From Berryella intestinalis (GTDB lineage Bacteria > Actinomycetota > Coriobacteriia > Coriobacteriales > Eggerthellaceae), in contig NZ_CP009302.1 in assembly GCF_000814825.1 (NCBI RefSeq), forward strand, positions 1,302,001 through 1,366,000: a stretch of 64,000 bases of DNA. Direction: 5' to 3'. Made by a program: the position numbers and the translations under genes. This document shows, piece by piece, positions 12,491 through 21,277 of the stretch (the stretch's first letter is position 1; each line of letters begins with the position of its first letter). The notes beneath the pieces were generated by a model that saw only the letters and a list, made by a program, of their open reading frames with translations, made no database searches and was not told the DNA's origin.

Positions 12491-14085
12491 CGTACTATCG
12501 CTTCTCGTCCCACTCGCAGAACGATGCGAGCATCGACCAGCAGCGCGAGCTTGCCCACGAATGGGCGGATGCGCACGGCTTCAAAATCGTGCAGGAGTAT
12601 GAGGACGCGGCAATATCCGGCACCACGGACGCACGACCGGGGTTCCAGCAGATGCTGTCGGAAGTCGCAAAAATCCGTCCCCATACCCTCATCATGTGGA
12701 AGACCGACCGCCTGGGACGCGACAAGTACGTTCTGGCGATGGCGAAGAAGAAAATCCGCGACGCGGGATGCGAGATTCACCTGTTGGCCGAGCACATCCC
12801 GACGGAGGGACCCGAAGGCGTCCTCATCGAGGGGCTGATGGAGGCCATGGCGGAGTATTACAGCCGCCAGCTGTCGCAGAACATCCAGCGCGGCATGGAC
12901 TACAACGCGCAGCACGCCCTGTACAACGGCCACAAGCTGTTCGGCTACGACGTGGACAGGTCAACGAAGAAGTACATCCCGGACCCGAACACGGCGCCGT
13001 TCGTGCAGTGGGCGTTTACGGAATACGCGTCGGGCAAGCCGCTGAAGACCATTGCCGAGGAGATGAACGCGCAGGGCCTGCGCACGCCGAGGAACGCGAA
13101 GTTCAGCGTGAACATGCTGAACAAGATGCTCAAGAACCGCGCCTACATCGGCGAGTACCACCACGGCGACATCGTGGTCGCCGGCGGAATGCCCGTCCTT
13201 GTCGACGAGGCGACTTTCGATAGGGCGCAAAGGCGGTTCGCCGAGAACAAGCGCAAGGGTTCCCAGAGGGCGCACGGCATGGACGACGCCGACGCTCCGC
13301 GCTATTGGCTCACGGGCAAGCTCTATTGCGGTGAGTGCGGCAGCACCATGCAGGGCGTGTCCGGTACGAGCAAGACCGGGCGGAAGTATTACTACTACTA
13401 TTGCTCCGCCCAGCGCAGGAAGGAGTGCCACCTGCACAAGGCCCGCAAGCGGGACTTGGAGGACATGGTGCTGTTCGCCCTGCACAACATCGTCGACGAC
13501 GAGGAGAACGTGACGGCGCTCGCCCTGGATGCGGCGGAGTATTACGAGAAGAACCACAATGACACCGCGTACCTCGAAGCGCTGGAGGCGAAGCGCAGGG
13601 AAGTGGAAAAAAGCCTTGCGAACCTCGTGAAGGTCATCGAGAAGGGCGTGGTCAGCGATACGGTGACACAACGCCTCACGCAGCTCGAAGAGCAGAAGAG
13701 CGCCCTGAACGATGCCATAGGGACAGAAAACGTCCGCGTGTCGCTGTGCGAGGACAGGCACAGCATCCAGGCGTACTTCGACAAGTTCCTGCACGCCGAC
13801 GTGAACGACCCGGAGATTCGAGACCAGGTCTTCGAGTATTTCGTGGACAAGGTCTACCTGTACGACGACAAGCTCGTCGTGAGCATGTGGTTCTCCGAGG
13901 ACGACAAGCAGGAAATCACGTGGCGGGACTGGTTCTCGCTGGATGAGTATTGGACCGACGAATCCCCTTTTGTTAAAGGGGAAGCCGTCGAGTTCGACTG
14001 CTTCCCCCTCGGCTCCACCAACAATCGCAGCAGCCCCGAACGGGACCACCGTTCGGGGCTGCTTTCTTTTCATGCGCGAACATGA
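12442..14085 (+). CDS. Large serine recombinase (integrase) with host-derived C-terminus
   Basis: A 547-residue large serine recombinase. The resolvase-type catalytic domain has AIAYYRFSSHSQNDASIDQQRE with Ser22 as nucleophile and KTDRLGRD with the conserved Arg pair. A recombinase domain follows (about 160-290: GHKLFGYDVD, then TIAEEMNAQGLRTPRNAKF). Next come a zinc ribbon (CGECGSTM, then CSAQRRKECHLHK) and a coiled coil (about 375-450). It should catalyse integration into, and with a directionality factor excision from, the tmRNA 3' end. The gene crosses the right att core: Thr526 is encoded by the core, and the last 21 residues (beginning NNRSSPERD) come from chromosomal terminator DNA. 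In the circular form the protein would be 549 residues with a different end. GGGGGTGG upstream is a moderate ribosome site. Confidence 0.93.
   Translation: MARKKKFAPNDNNLAIAYYRFSSHSQNDASIDQQRELAHEWADAHGFKIVQEYEDAAISGTTDARPGFQQMLSEVAKIRPHTLIMWKTDRLGRDKYVLAMAKKKIRDAGCEIHLLAEHIPTEGPEGVLIEGLMEAMAEYYSRQLSQNIQRGMDYNAQHALYNGHKLFGYDVDRSTKKYIPDPNTAPFVQWAFTEYASGKPLKTIAEEMNAQGLRTPRNAKFSVNMLNKMLKNRAYIGEYHHGDIVVAGGMPVLVDEATFDRAQRRFAENKRKGSQRAHGMDDADAPRYWLTGKLYCGECGSTMQGVSGTSKTGRKYYYYYCSAQRRKECHLHKARKRDLEDMVLFALHNIVDDEENVTALALDAAEYYEKNHNDTAYLEALEAKRREVEKSLANLVKVIEKGVVSDTVTQRLTQLEEQKSALNDAIGTENVRVSLCEDRHSIQAYFDKFLHADVNDPEIRDQVFEYFVDKVYLYDDKLVVSMWFSEDDKQEITWRDWFSLDEYWTDESPFVKGEAVEFDCFPLGSTNNRSSPERDHRSGLLSFHART
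14013..14021 (+). repeat. Right attachment core (attR) inside the recombinase gene
   Basis: CTCCACCAA, identical to 2468-2476. It marks the right end of the element and supplies recombinase codons Ser525-Thr526 and part of the next. Chromosomal DNA, including the presumed original tmRNA terminator, begins directly after it. Confidence 0.75.
14030..14070 (+). terminator. Presumed original tmRNA terminator
   Basis: GCAGCCCCGAACGG (14030-14043) pairs perfectly with CCGTTCGGGGCTGC (14049-14062) around GACCA, followed by TTTCTTTT. It lies eight bases beyond the attR core, exactly where a terminator would stand after tmRNA in an empty chromosome. It now also encodes the recombinase C-terminal tail, and it separates the element from convergent rnr. 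Confidence 0.85.
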
Positions 14086-14131
14086 TCTCGGGAGCAGGAA
14101 AGATACGGGGAGCGATGCGGGCCGATTGCGA

Positions 14132-16252
14132 TCAACCGCGATCGAGCCCCTGCTGGTGCCGGAGCGCCCGGTCGATATCGCGTTGCCGGGGCTTCTTGCG
14201 CCCCTTGGGACGATCCTGCTCGACGGGGACCAGCTTGAACGTCAGCTTGCGGGTCTGCCGATCGGCCACCGTCAGCACCACGTCCACACGCTGTCCCAAC
14301 CGGTACTTGACGGCGGTATCCTGCCCCGCGAGCACGTGCCGCACGGGATCGAGCGCGAAGTACTCCCGTCCCAGGGAATCGATCGGAACCAGCCCCTCGG
14401 CCGTATTGGGCAGGCGAACGAACAGCCCATAGGTGGCCACCCCGACTATGAGCGCCGAGAACCGCTTCCCCACCTGCGACTCCATAAGCTCGACCAGCTT
14501 CGCTTCCTGCGAATCGCGGGAGGCCCGCTCGGCAGTGCGCTCCATGCGCGACGAATGCTCGGCCAACCAGGGGATGTTCGACACCTCCTGGTCGAAGCGC
14601 TCGCCCCGACCGAACAGCAGCGCCTTCATCATGCGATGGACCACGAGGTCGGGATAGCGCCTAATCGGCGATGTGAAATGGGTATACGCCTCGCTTGCCA
14701 AACCGAAGTGCCCGTCGCAGGCCGGCGAGTACACCGCCCGCTTCATCGAGCGCAGAACAAGCGCGACGATCAGCTCGTGCTCGGGACGGCCGTCCGACAG
14801 CTCCAGCACGCGGGCGAGCGCGAACGGATCCCCTGCGAGCACCGGAGCCTCCAGCGAGGCGTCGAACCAGGGGAATTCCTGGAAGATGGGAAGCAATCCC
14901 TCCAGATCGTCGGCGGAGGGCTTCTCGTGAACCCGGTACATGCCGGGAAACGCATGCCCGCTGAGCAGGCGCGCCGCAGCCTCGTTCGCCATGATCATGG
15001 ATTCCTCGACCATCTGGGTCGCCGCCGTTTTGCGGCGCAGGGACACATCGATCGGGCATCCCTCGTCGTCCAACACGACGCTCGCCTCGACCGTATCGAA
15101 ATCGAGCCCTCCTCGCTCGGTCCTCAGCACGGCGCGCTGCTGCGCGATGCGGGAAAGCGCGGGGATGCAGACCCGCAGCCGGTCGAGGGTATCGCCGGAT
15201 ATGCCGGAGAAGCCGGCCACGTTCTCCCGGTCGCCGTCGATCAGGGTTTGCGCCTGGTCGTAGGTAAGACGCGCGCGCGATCGGATGAGCGCCGGGTACG
15301 CGTCGCTTGACACCACCCGGCCGCGCGCGTCGATGAACAGGTCGATGGTCATGCAGCGGCGGTCCTCGTCGGGGCGAAGGGAGCACAGATCGTTCGACAA
15401 GCGCTCGGGAAGCATGGGGATCACGCGATCGACCAGGTAAACGCTGGTGGCACGACGCCGTGCATCCAGATCGATCGAGCTCGCCCACGGCACATAGTGC
15501 GACACGTCCGCGATGTGGACCCCGACGCGCGCAACCGCCCCGCGCGGGACGGCCGAATGAGAACCGTCAACGACCTCGAAGGACAGCGCATCGTCGAAAT
15601 CCCGGGCGTCGGCCGGATCGACCGTGAACACGAAGCGGGAACGCAGATCGCGGTACCCGTCGGCCAGGGCGCTATCCTCCCCCAGCTCGGCTTGGGAGGC
15701 TTGCGCAAGCGACGCTTCCGAGAACTCCGTCTCCAGCTTGTGCGAGGCGACGATGAGGTCGATCATCACGCGCTCGTCGTCGTCGAAACCCAGAACCTGC
15801 TCCACCACGCCGGTCGCCGCCGAATGGCGGGTCGGCCACGACGTGATGCGCACGCTGACCACCGCACCGTCGGGAACATGGGCGGATTCGCTCCTCAGCG
15901 TGAAGATGTCGTAGGGGATGCGGCGGTCTTCCGGCACGACCACGCCGAACGGCTCGGCCACCTCGTAGCGCCCGACCAAGATGTCGTGAACCCGCTCGAC
16001 CACGCTCACGATGCGCGCCGCGCGCTTTCGGGAACCCGTCTCCCGATGGGCGAAGCGGCCGCGCGTCGCCTCTGCGGGCAGCGGCGAGATCTCGACGAGG
16101 TCCCCGTCGAACGCACCGCGCATCCGCGACTCGGGGATGAAGAACTCCCCCTCCGCCGTGGAAACGAACCCGTAGCCCTCAGGGCGCACGGACAGCCGTC
16201 CGCGCGGATTGCTGCGGGGCTTGCGGCGGGTGCTGGGTTTCTTGCGTGCCAC
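14132..16252 (-). CDS. rnr: Ribonuclease R
   Basis: A 706-residue RNase II/R-family exoribonuclease that degrades structured RNA from the 3' end. It matures stable RNAs and, with tmRNA-SmpB, degrades non-stop messages. Landmarks: N-terminal cold-shock-like OB domain (GRLSVRPEGYGFVST, then FIPESRMRGAFDGD), the RNB catalytic domain (TVDPADARDFDDALS supplying the metal-binding aspartates; SVYLVDRVIPMLPERLSNDLCSL; YTHFTSPIRRYPDLVVHR), and a C-terminal S1 domain (GKRFSALIVGVATYGLFV) with a basic tail. The start is a GTG at 16252, three bases after the upstream stop, with no clear ribosome site, so translational coupling is likely. The frame stays open further upstream, but that part is a shadow of the protease gene. 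Confidence 0.95.
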   Translation of the reverse strand: MARKKPSTRRKPRSNPRGRLSVRPEGYGFVSTAEGEFFIPESRMRGAFDGDLVEISPLPAEATRGRFAHRETGSRKRAARIVSVVERVHDILVGRYEVAEPFGVVVPEDRRIPYDIFTLRSESAHVPDGAVVSVRITSWPTRHSAATGVVEQVLGFDDDERVMIDLIVASHKLETEFSEASLAQASQAELGEDSALADGYRDLRSRFVFTVDPADARDFDDALSFEVVDGSHSAVPRGAVARVGVHIADVSHYVPWASSIDLDARRRATSVYLVDRVIPMLPERLSNDLCSLRPDEDRRCMTIDLFIDARGRVVSSDAYPALIRSRARLTYDQAQTLIDGDRENVAGFSGISGDTLDRLRVCIPALSRIAQQRAVLRTERGGLDFDTVEASVVLDDEGCPIDVSLRRKTAATQMVEESMIMANEAAARLLSGHAFPGMYRVHEKPSADDLEGLLPIFQEFPWFDASLEAPVLAGDPFALARVLELSDGRPEHELIVALVLRSMKRAVYSPACDGHFGLASEAYTHFTSPIRRYPDLVVHRMMKALLFGRGERFDQEVSNIPWLAEHSSRMERTAERASRDSQEAKLVELMESQVGKRFSALIVGVATYGLFVRLPNTAEGLVPIDSLGREYFALDPVRHVLAGQDTAVKYRLGQRVDVVLTVADRQTRKLTFKLVPVEQDRPKGRKKPRQRDIDRALRHQQGLDRG

Positions 16253-16254
16253 GG

Positions 16255-17535
16255 CTAGTCGTTCACCGACGAGTTGGCCGAATCGATGGCGAACGACAGC
16301 TGACGGTCGCCCGAATCGTCGTTGACGACGGTGACGTCGGGAGACACGCCCAGCCCGTCCAGCTTGGCCCCGCGGGGGCTGAGGTAGTACGCGGCGGTGT
16401 AGCGCAGCGCCCCTCCGAAGGAGAGCTCGCGCGTGACCTGCACCGACCCCTTCCCCATCGTCGTCTCTCCGACAACGGTCGCCCGATCGGACTCTTGGAG
16501 GGCCATCGCCACCACTTCGGCGGCCGACGAGGTGTTCTTGTTCACTAGAACCACGAGCGGCGCCGACGTCGCCACGTTGCTGGACGTCGACTTGGAGATG
16601 ACCGCGGAGTTGGTTTGGACCTGGACCACGGCGCCCATGTCGCTGAACAGGCTGACGAGCCCGACCGCCTGGTTGAGGTACCCGCCGGGATTGTTGCGCA
16701 GGTCGAGGACGAACGCGCGGGCCCCGTCGCTTTGCAGATCGCTGAGAGCCTCCTGCACAAGCGACGTCGAATTGGCTGTGATCTGGGAGACCTTGATGTA
16801 GCCGACCTTGTCTTCCAGGTTGGTGGAGATGTTCGGCTCGGCCTTGTCCGAACAGACGAGCGTCGTGGTGAACTCCTCCCCGCCCTCGGCGCCGAACGAT
16901 TCGGGGCGCCTCCAGGTGAGGACCACCGACGATCCGACGTCTTTGTTCAGAGCCGCCGTAACCTCGGCGCGCGACCACGCCTGGCTGCGATCTCCGTCGA
17001 CCGCGACGACGAAGTCCCCCTCGATAACGCCTTCGAGCTGGGCGGACGATCCCTCGAACACATCGACGGCGTACGCCTTGCCGTTATACTCGGAGAACAG
17101 GACCCCGACGCCCGAGTAGTTCGACGCGTCGGAGTTGGAAAGCGCCTGGAAGCGCTCGGGGCTGTAATAGCGCAGGTAGCGGTCGCGCGTGGATGTCGCG
17201 AACGCGTCAAGCGAGGCCGTGGTCGCGGCATCGAGGTCGTATGAGTCGAGGCTCTCCTCTGCAAGCACGGTCTCGACCTCGGACACGCGCGTGGCAAGCC
17301 CTCCCAGGTACTCGCCGCCCTTCTTGGACGACGACGAAACGTGCTCGGTACCGGTCACCGAAGAGGGAAATCCCAGCGAGGCGAGAAGCGCGGTGTTGCC
17401 GCGCAGGGAGAAGCCCGCGACGAACACGAGCGCCACGACGACGACGCAGGCGAACGCCTTCGCTAAACGAATGTTGCGCGCACGCTCCTTTCGCATGCGC
17501 GCAACAACGCGGTTCTGGTTTTTGTCCTGCCTCAT
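16255..17535 (-). CDS. S41A C-terminal processing peptidase (CtpA-like)
   Basis: A 426-residue membrane-anchored serine protease. A basic N-terminus is followed by one transmembrane segment (AFACVVVVALVFVAGFSL, about 27-44), then a PDZ domain (SGVGVLFSEYNGKAYAVDVFEGSSAQLEGVIEGDFVVAVDG), then the S41 domain. Catalytic elements are NKNTSSAAEVVAMAL (Ser near 336) and TMGKGSVQ (Lys near 361), the 25-residue spacing of this family. VLDLRNNPGGYLNQAV is the usual conserved core. It would cleave extracellular or envelope proteins at their C-termini. In many Gram-positives this gene follows ftsEX and links to wall hydrolysis, and here it lies directly downstream of ftsX. Start: ATG at 17535. Confidence 0.93.
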   Translation of the reverse strand: MRQDKNQNRVVARMRKERARNIRLAKAFACVVVVALVFVAGFSLRGNTALLASLGFPSSVTGTEHVSSSSKKGGEYLGGLATRVSEVETVLAEESLDSYDLDAATTASLDAFATSTRDRYLRYYSPERFQALSNSDASNYSGVGVLFSEYNGKAYAVDVFEGSSAQLEGVIEGDFVVAVDGDRSQAWSRAEVTAALNKDVGSSVVLTWRRPESFGAEGGEEFTTTLVCSDKAEPNISTNLEDKVGYIKVSQITANSTSLVQEALSDLQSDGARAFVLDLRNNPGGYLNQAVGLVSLFSDMGAVVQVQTNSAVISKSTSSNVATSAPLVVLVNKNTSSAAEVVAMALQESDRATVVGETTMGKGSVQVTRELSFGGALRYTAAYYLSPRGAKLDGLGVSPDVTVVNDDSGDRQLSFAIDSANSSVND

Positions 17536-17571
17536 AGCATTCGCCGATCCGAAAAGTCCTACACCTAAGTA

Positions 17572-18483
17572 CTACACCTTCAAGTAGCGGCGCATCGCGA
17601 GCGCAGACCCGATAAGGCCGATGATGAGACCCGCGACGACCAGGCCGAGATACACGAACAGGTACGTGGTCATAGACACGTCGATGGACAGGAACGTCAG
17701 CGCGGACTGCAGGCGGGGAATCAGCAGCTGGCGGATGAGCTCGATGGAGCCGACGGCCAGAAGCGAGCCGATGACCGCATGCAGCGCGCCTTCCATCAGG
17801 AAGGGCCCGCGGATGAACCCGTTGGACGCGCCCACGAGGCGCATGATGGCGATCTCCTTGCGGCGGGCCAGGATGGCCAGGCGGATGGTGTTGTTGATGA
17901 ACACCAGCGCGATGAAGATCAGCAGGGCGATGAGCGCGACGCCGACGTAGCGGATATAGTTGGTGACCGAGAACAGGCGCTCGACCGTCTTCTGCCCGTA
18001 GTTGATGGACTTCGCGGGATCCGACGGATTATCGCAGATCGCCTTGAAGGTCGAGTTCGATTCGATCTGCTTGGCGACCGATTCGACCGACTGGGGGTCG
18101 GACAGTTCGACGTTGATGGAGGCGGGAAGCGGGTTCTCGTCGCCCAGCTGCTCGGCGATGTTGGAGCCCGAATTCATCTGCTTGAAGTTCTCGAGCGCCT
18201 GGTCCTTCGTCGTGAAGGAGACCGAAGCGACGCCGCTCAGGCCCTTGATGTAGCTCTGCAGGGACTGGATGTCGCTCGTGGAGGCCTCGTCGGCAACGTA
18301 AACGGTGACCGAGACCTCTTTCTCGACCGAGCTGACGATGCGGTCGACCATGGCGCCGCCCACCAGAAACACGCCGATGATGAGCAGCGACAGGAAGATG
18401 GTGATGATGGAGCCGAGGGTGGTGGAAAGGTTGCGGGTGAACCCGCGCAGCGATTCCTTGAAGAAGTAGACGAAACTAGACAT
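17572..18483 (-). CDS. ftsX: Cell-division protein FtsX
   Basis: A 303-residue permease-like protein that couples FtsE ATPase activity to peptidoglycan hydrolases at the septum. Topology is typical: a short cytoplasmic N-terminus ([21 protein letters not shown]), a first membrane helix ([22 protein letters not shown]), a large outer domain (about 45-165), then three helices near 180-200, 225-250 and 275-295, with the conserved cytoplasmic loop [19 protein letters not shown]. The start codon overlaps the ftsE stop by eight bases, so the two are translated as a coupled pair. The length is normal for the Gram-positive family. Confidence 0.96.
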   Translation of the reverse strand: MSSFVYFFKESLRGFTRNLSTTLGSIITIFLSLLIIGVFLVGGAMVDRIVSSVEKEVSVTVYVADEASTSDIQSLQSYIKGLSGVASVSFTTKDQALENFKQMNSGSNIAEQLGDENPLPASINVELSDPQSVESVAKQIESNSTFKAICDNPSDPAKSINYGQKTVERLFSVTNYIRYVGVALIALLIFIALVFINNTIRLAILARRKEIAIMRLVGASNGFIRGPFLMEGALHAVIGSLLAVGSIELIRQLLIPRLQSALTFLSIDVSMTTYLFVYLGLVVAGLIIGLIGSALAMRRYLKV

Positions 18484-19312
18484 TGAAGCCGTACACCCCC
18501 CTGTCCTGGTCGCGCGTGAGGTGCCCGCGATCGAGCGCGATGACGCGACGGCGCATGTTGTCGACCATCTCGCGATCGTGCGTGGCCACCAGGACCGTCG
18601 TGCCGGTGCGGTTGATTCGCTCGAGCAGGTCCATGATGCCGCGCGAGGTCTGCGGATCCAGGTTGCCGGTAGGCTCGTCGCAGATCAGCAGGGGCGGCCG
18701 GTTCACGATTGCGCGCGCGATGGAGACGCGCTGCTGTTCGCCGCCCGACAGCTGGTCGGGCATCTTGTTCAGCTTGTCCTGCAGGCCGACGAGGCGCAGA
18801 ACCTCGGGGACCTGGGTTTTGATGACGTGGCGGCTCTTCCCGATAACCTCGAGGGCGAACGACACGTTCTCGAACACCGTCTTGTTGGGAAGCAGCTTGA
18901 AGTCCTGGAACACGCAGCCGATGTTGCGGCGCAGATACGGCACGCGCCAGTTGCGCATGCTGCCCAGATCCTCGTCGGCGATGATGATGCGGCCCGATGT
19001 GGGCTTGAGCTCGCGGATGAGCGAGCGGATCATCGTGGTCTTGCCCGAGCCGGAATGGCCCACCAGAAAGACGAACTCGCCTGCGTAGATCTGAAGGGAG
19101 ATATCATCGAGCGCGGGGCGGTTCGGCTGCGCTGCGTAGACCTTGGTCACGTGGTCGAACGTGATGACGGGGGTTCCCGTCTGCTGAGGGATGTCCTCAA
19201 CTTCCAGAACAGGAAGCGACGCTGAAAGCTGCGAAGTCACCTGCCTGGATGCGGCTGCCGCATGGCGTCCGGCATGGCGCCCCGCAGCCCCCTGGCTGGT
19301 TGTTTCTGTCAC
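18476..19312 (-). CDS. ftsE: Cell-division ATP-binding protein FtsE with N-terminal extension
   Basis: A 278-residue ABC ATPase. Walker A is GHSGSGKTT (Lys91), the signature is LSGGEQQR, Walker B is [12 protein letters not shown], and the switch is VATHD. The ATPase core begins at about residue 48 ([12 protein letters not shown]), so there is an extra Ala/Arg/Gln-rich leader of about 47 residues ([15 protein letters not shown]) not found in most FtsE proteins. I keep the GTG start at 19312 because GGAG lies six to seven bases upstream and no ribosome site is evident near residue 48. The extension is probably disordered. The gene pairs with ftsX. Confidence 0.94.
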   Translation of the reverse strand: MTETTSQGAAGRHAGRHAAAASRQVTSQLSASLPVLEVEDIPQQTGTPVITFDHVTKVYAAQPNRPALDDISLQIYAGEFVFLVGHSGSGKTTMIRSLIRELKPTSGRIIIADEDLGSMRNWRVPYLRRNIGCVFQDFKLLPNKTVFENVSFALEVIGKSRHVIKTQVPEVLRLVGLQDKLNKMPDQLSGGEQQRVSIARAIVNRPPLLICDEPTGNLDPQTSRGIMDLLERINRTGTTVLVATHDREMVDNMRRRVIALDRGHLTRDQDRGVYGFNV

Positions 19313-19372
19313 AGAATGCTCCGTTCGATTGATGATGTACTGGGACGATCGATTATTATACCCGACGTCGTA

Positions 19373-20341
19373 TTACGCCATCAGGCTCTTCACAGCTTCG
19401 ACAATCGCGGCCGCGTCGAGACCGAAGTACCCGAGGAGCTCTTCGAACTCGCCCGATTTGCCGAACACGTCGCGCATCCCGACGAAGCGCATGGGCACGG
19501 GCCGGGTCTGAGCAAGGGCCTCGGCCACCGCCGAAGCCAGCCCGCCGTAGATGCTGTGCTCTTCGGCGACCACCACGCGGCCCGTCTTCGCGGCCGATGC
19601 GGCGATCGTGTCGACATCGAGGGGCTTGATGGAGAACGCATCGATCACTTCGATGGAAACGCCCTGGTCGGCCAGGATATCGGCAGCTTTCAGGGCCTGC
19701 TCGACCTCGACGCCGCACGCCACGATGGTCGCGTCGGTCCCTTCGCGCAGAACGTAGGCTCGGCCCATCTCCAGCTCGACGCCCTCGGCGTAGACGGAGG
19801 GAACCGAGGCGCGGCCCATGCGCACGTACACCGGACCGGGGGTTGCCGCGGCGATCTTGAGGGCGCTGCGGGCGGCCGCGTAATCGGCGGGAACCAGCAC
19901 GCGCATATTGGGAAGGCCGCGCATCAGCGAGACGTCCTCGAGCATCTGATGGCTTCCGCCGTCGGGGCCCACGGACACGCCCGCATGGGTCGGGGCGATC
20001 TTGACGTCGAGGTTGCTGTAACACACCGTGTTTCTGATCTGGTCGTACACGCGTCCCGTGCCGAAGACGGCGAACGAGCCGGTAAAGGCGACCTTTCCCG
20101 TGAGCGCCAGGCCGGCGGCCACGTCGATCATGTTCTGCTCGGCGATGCCGGTGTTGAACAGACGGCGCTCGTACTCGGGCTTGGCGTCGGCGAACTTCTT
20201 GGTGGTGGTCGATCCGGACAGGTCGGCGTCAACCGCGACCACGGGGACCCCGCTGTCGGCGAGCTCGGCCAGCGTCGCGCCGAACGCCGCGCGCGTGGCT
20301 TTTTTCACCTGGGATTCTTCGGAATTTGCAAGTTTCACCAT
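19373..20341 (-). CDS. Transketolase, C-terminal subunit
   Basis: A 322-residue protein corresponding to the pyrimidine-binding and C-terminal domains of transketolase. FNTGIAEQNMIDVAAGLALTGKVAFTGSFAVF carries the thiamine-activating glutamate. TGRVVVAEEHSIYGGLASAV matches the C-terminal domain. With the separate N-terminal subunit encoded just upstream it transfers two-carbon units in the pentose phosphate pathway. Its ATG follows directly on the upstream stop (TAAATG), so the subunits are made together. Two-gene transketolases are common in archaea and several Gram-positive groups. The closest alternative is a 1-deoxyxylulose-5-phosphate synthase-like enzyme, which would be a single longer chain. 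Confidence 0.92.
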   Translation of the reverse strand: MVKLANSEESQVKKATRAAFGATLAELADSGVPVVAVDADLSGSTTTKKFADAKPEYERRLFNTGIAEQNMIDVAAGLALTGKVAFTGSFAVFGTGRVYDQIRNTVCYSNLDVKIAPTHAGVSVGPDGGSHQMLEDVSLMRGLPNMRVLVPADYAAARSALKIAAATPGPVYVRMGRASVPSVYAEGVELEMGRAYVLREGTDATIVACGVEVEQALKAADILADQGVSIEVIDAFSIKPLDVDTIAASAAKTGRVVVAEEHSIYGGLASAVAEALAQTRPVPMRFVGMRDVFGKSGEFEELLGYFGLDAAAIVEAVKSLMA

Positions 20342-21178
20342 TTAAGCCTCCGTCGGGTCCGTTGCGTCCAGTTCGGCCAGGGCCGCGGCGAGCTGCTCGG
20401 CGTTGGGGGCCTTGCCGTGCCAGCCGGCCTGGTTCTCCATGAACGAGACGCCCTTGCCCTTCACCGTATGGGCCACGATCGCGGTGGGTTTGCCGGATCG
20501 ATCGGCCTTGGCCGAGGCGAGCGCGGCCATCACGGCTTCGATGTCGTGGCCGTCCACCTCCACCGCGTTCCATCCGAACGCGGAGAACTTGAGCGCCACG
20601 TCGCCCGGGTCGCACACGTCTTCGGTGGCCCCGTCGATCTGAAGACCGTTGCGGTCGACTACGGCCACAAGGTTGTCGAGCCCTCGATGGGCGGAAAACA
20701 TCGCCGCCTCCCAGACCTGGCCCTCCTGGCACTCACCGTCTCCCAGAAGCGTGAACACCGTCGCGTCGGAGCCGTCGAGCACAAGCCCGGCCGCCATGCC
20801 CGCGGCGATGGAAAGCCCCTGTCCCAGAGAGCCAGTGGACACCTCGATGCCGGGAAGGAGCCGGCAATCCGGATGGCCCTGCAGGCGCGTGCCCAGCTTG
20901 CGCAGGGTGAGCAGCTCTTCTACGGGGAAGTACCCCGCATGAGCGAGCGCCGCGTACAGCGCGGGCGCGGCATGCCCCTTGGACAAGATGAACCGGTCGC
21001 GCGATTCGAGTCGGGGATTGCGGGGATCGTGGTTCAGAATCCCGCCGAAGTACAGCGCGGACAGGATATCGGTGCAGGACAGGGATCCGCCCGGATGCCC
21101 GCTGCCCGCCTCGGCGACGCTGCGCAGGATGCTGATGCGCATCTGCCTCGAAGCTTCCTGAAGCTGGTTAAGATCCAT
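20342..21178 (-). CDS. Transketolase, N-terminal subunit
   Basis: A 278-residue thiamine-diphosphate-binding subunit. Landmarks: EAGSGHPGGSLSCTDILSALYF, DRFILSKGHAAPALYA, GSLGQGLSIAAGMA, and the ThDP motif GDGECQEGQVWEAAMFSAHRGLDN. It makes the pyrophosphate-binding half of a transketolase whose other half is the next gene. I chose the ATG at 21178 (MDLNQLQEASRQM) because GAAAGG precedes it. An upstream in-frame start would add 16 residues (MYNALCSSSSRVERLS) with no ribosome site. The two genes abut, so stoichiometric expression is expected. Confidence 0.93.
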   Translation of the reverse strand: MDLNQLQEASRQMRISILRSVAEAGSGHPGGSLSCTDILSALYFGGILNHDPRNPRLESRDRFILSKGHAAPALYAALAHAGYFPVEELLTLRKLGTRLQGHPDCRLLPGIEVSTGSLGQGLSIAAGMAAGLVLDGSDATVFTLLGDGECQEGQVWEAAMFSAHRGLDNLVAVVDRNGLQIDGATEDVCDPGDVALKFSAFGWNAVEVDGHDIEAVMAALASAKADRSGKPTAIVAHTVKGKGVSFMENQAGWHGKAPNAEQLAAALAELDATDPTEA

Positions 21179-21277
21179 TGACAACCTTTCGACTCTGCTG
21201 CTGGACGAACAAAGAGCATTGTACAACCGCGGGCCCCCGCAGGCGCGCAGGATGGGCCCGTTTGGACGCTGGCGCGG

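Larger units (their letters stand above)
2468..14021. mobile_element. Integrated mobilizable element at the tmRNA 3' end
   Basis: The element is bounded by direct repeats CTCCACCAA (2468-2476 and 14013-14021). It carries replication, mobilization, partition, restriction-modification and serine-recombinase genes but no type IV secretion or coupling protein, so it should depend on a helper for transfer. Three observations support these boundaries. The tmRNA 3' end is complete on the left. An intrinsic terminator of the kind expected directly after tmRNA sits just beyond the right repeat. Joining the two repeats in a circle extends the recombinase reading frame to a stop inside an element-borne terminator. 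Excision should rejoin tmRNA with the terminator at 14030-14070, next to convergent rnr. Its identity as an integrative mobilizable element is inferred from gene content. Confidence 0.85.

Noticed and set aside
13986-14020. GAGTTCGA followed by CTCCACCA, resembling a tRNA 3' end
   Set aside because: The bases around TTCGA do not form a T-arm and no acceptor partner exists; it is the recombinase coding sequence running into the att core.
16253-16978. Upstream extension of the rnr frame
   Set aside because: The extension is a shadow of the S41 protease gene with Arg/Gly-rich translation; the real start is the GTG at 16252 next to the protease stop.
19262-21181. A 639-residue plus-strand open frame
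   Set aside because: Antisense shadow of the transketolase subunits.
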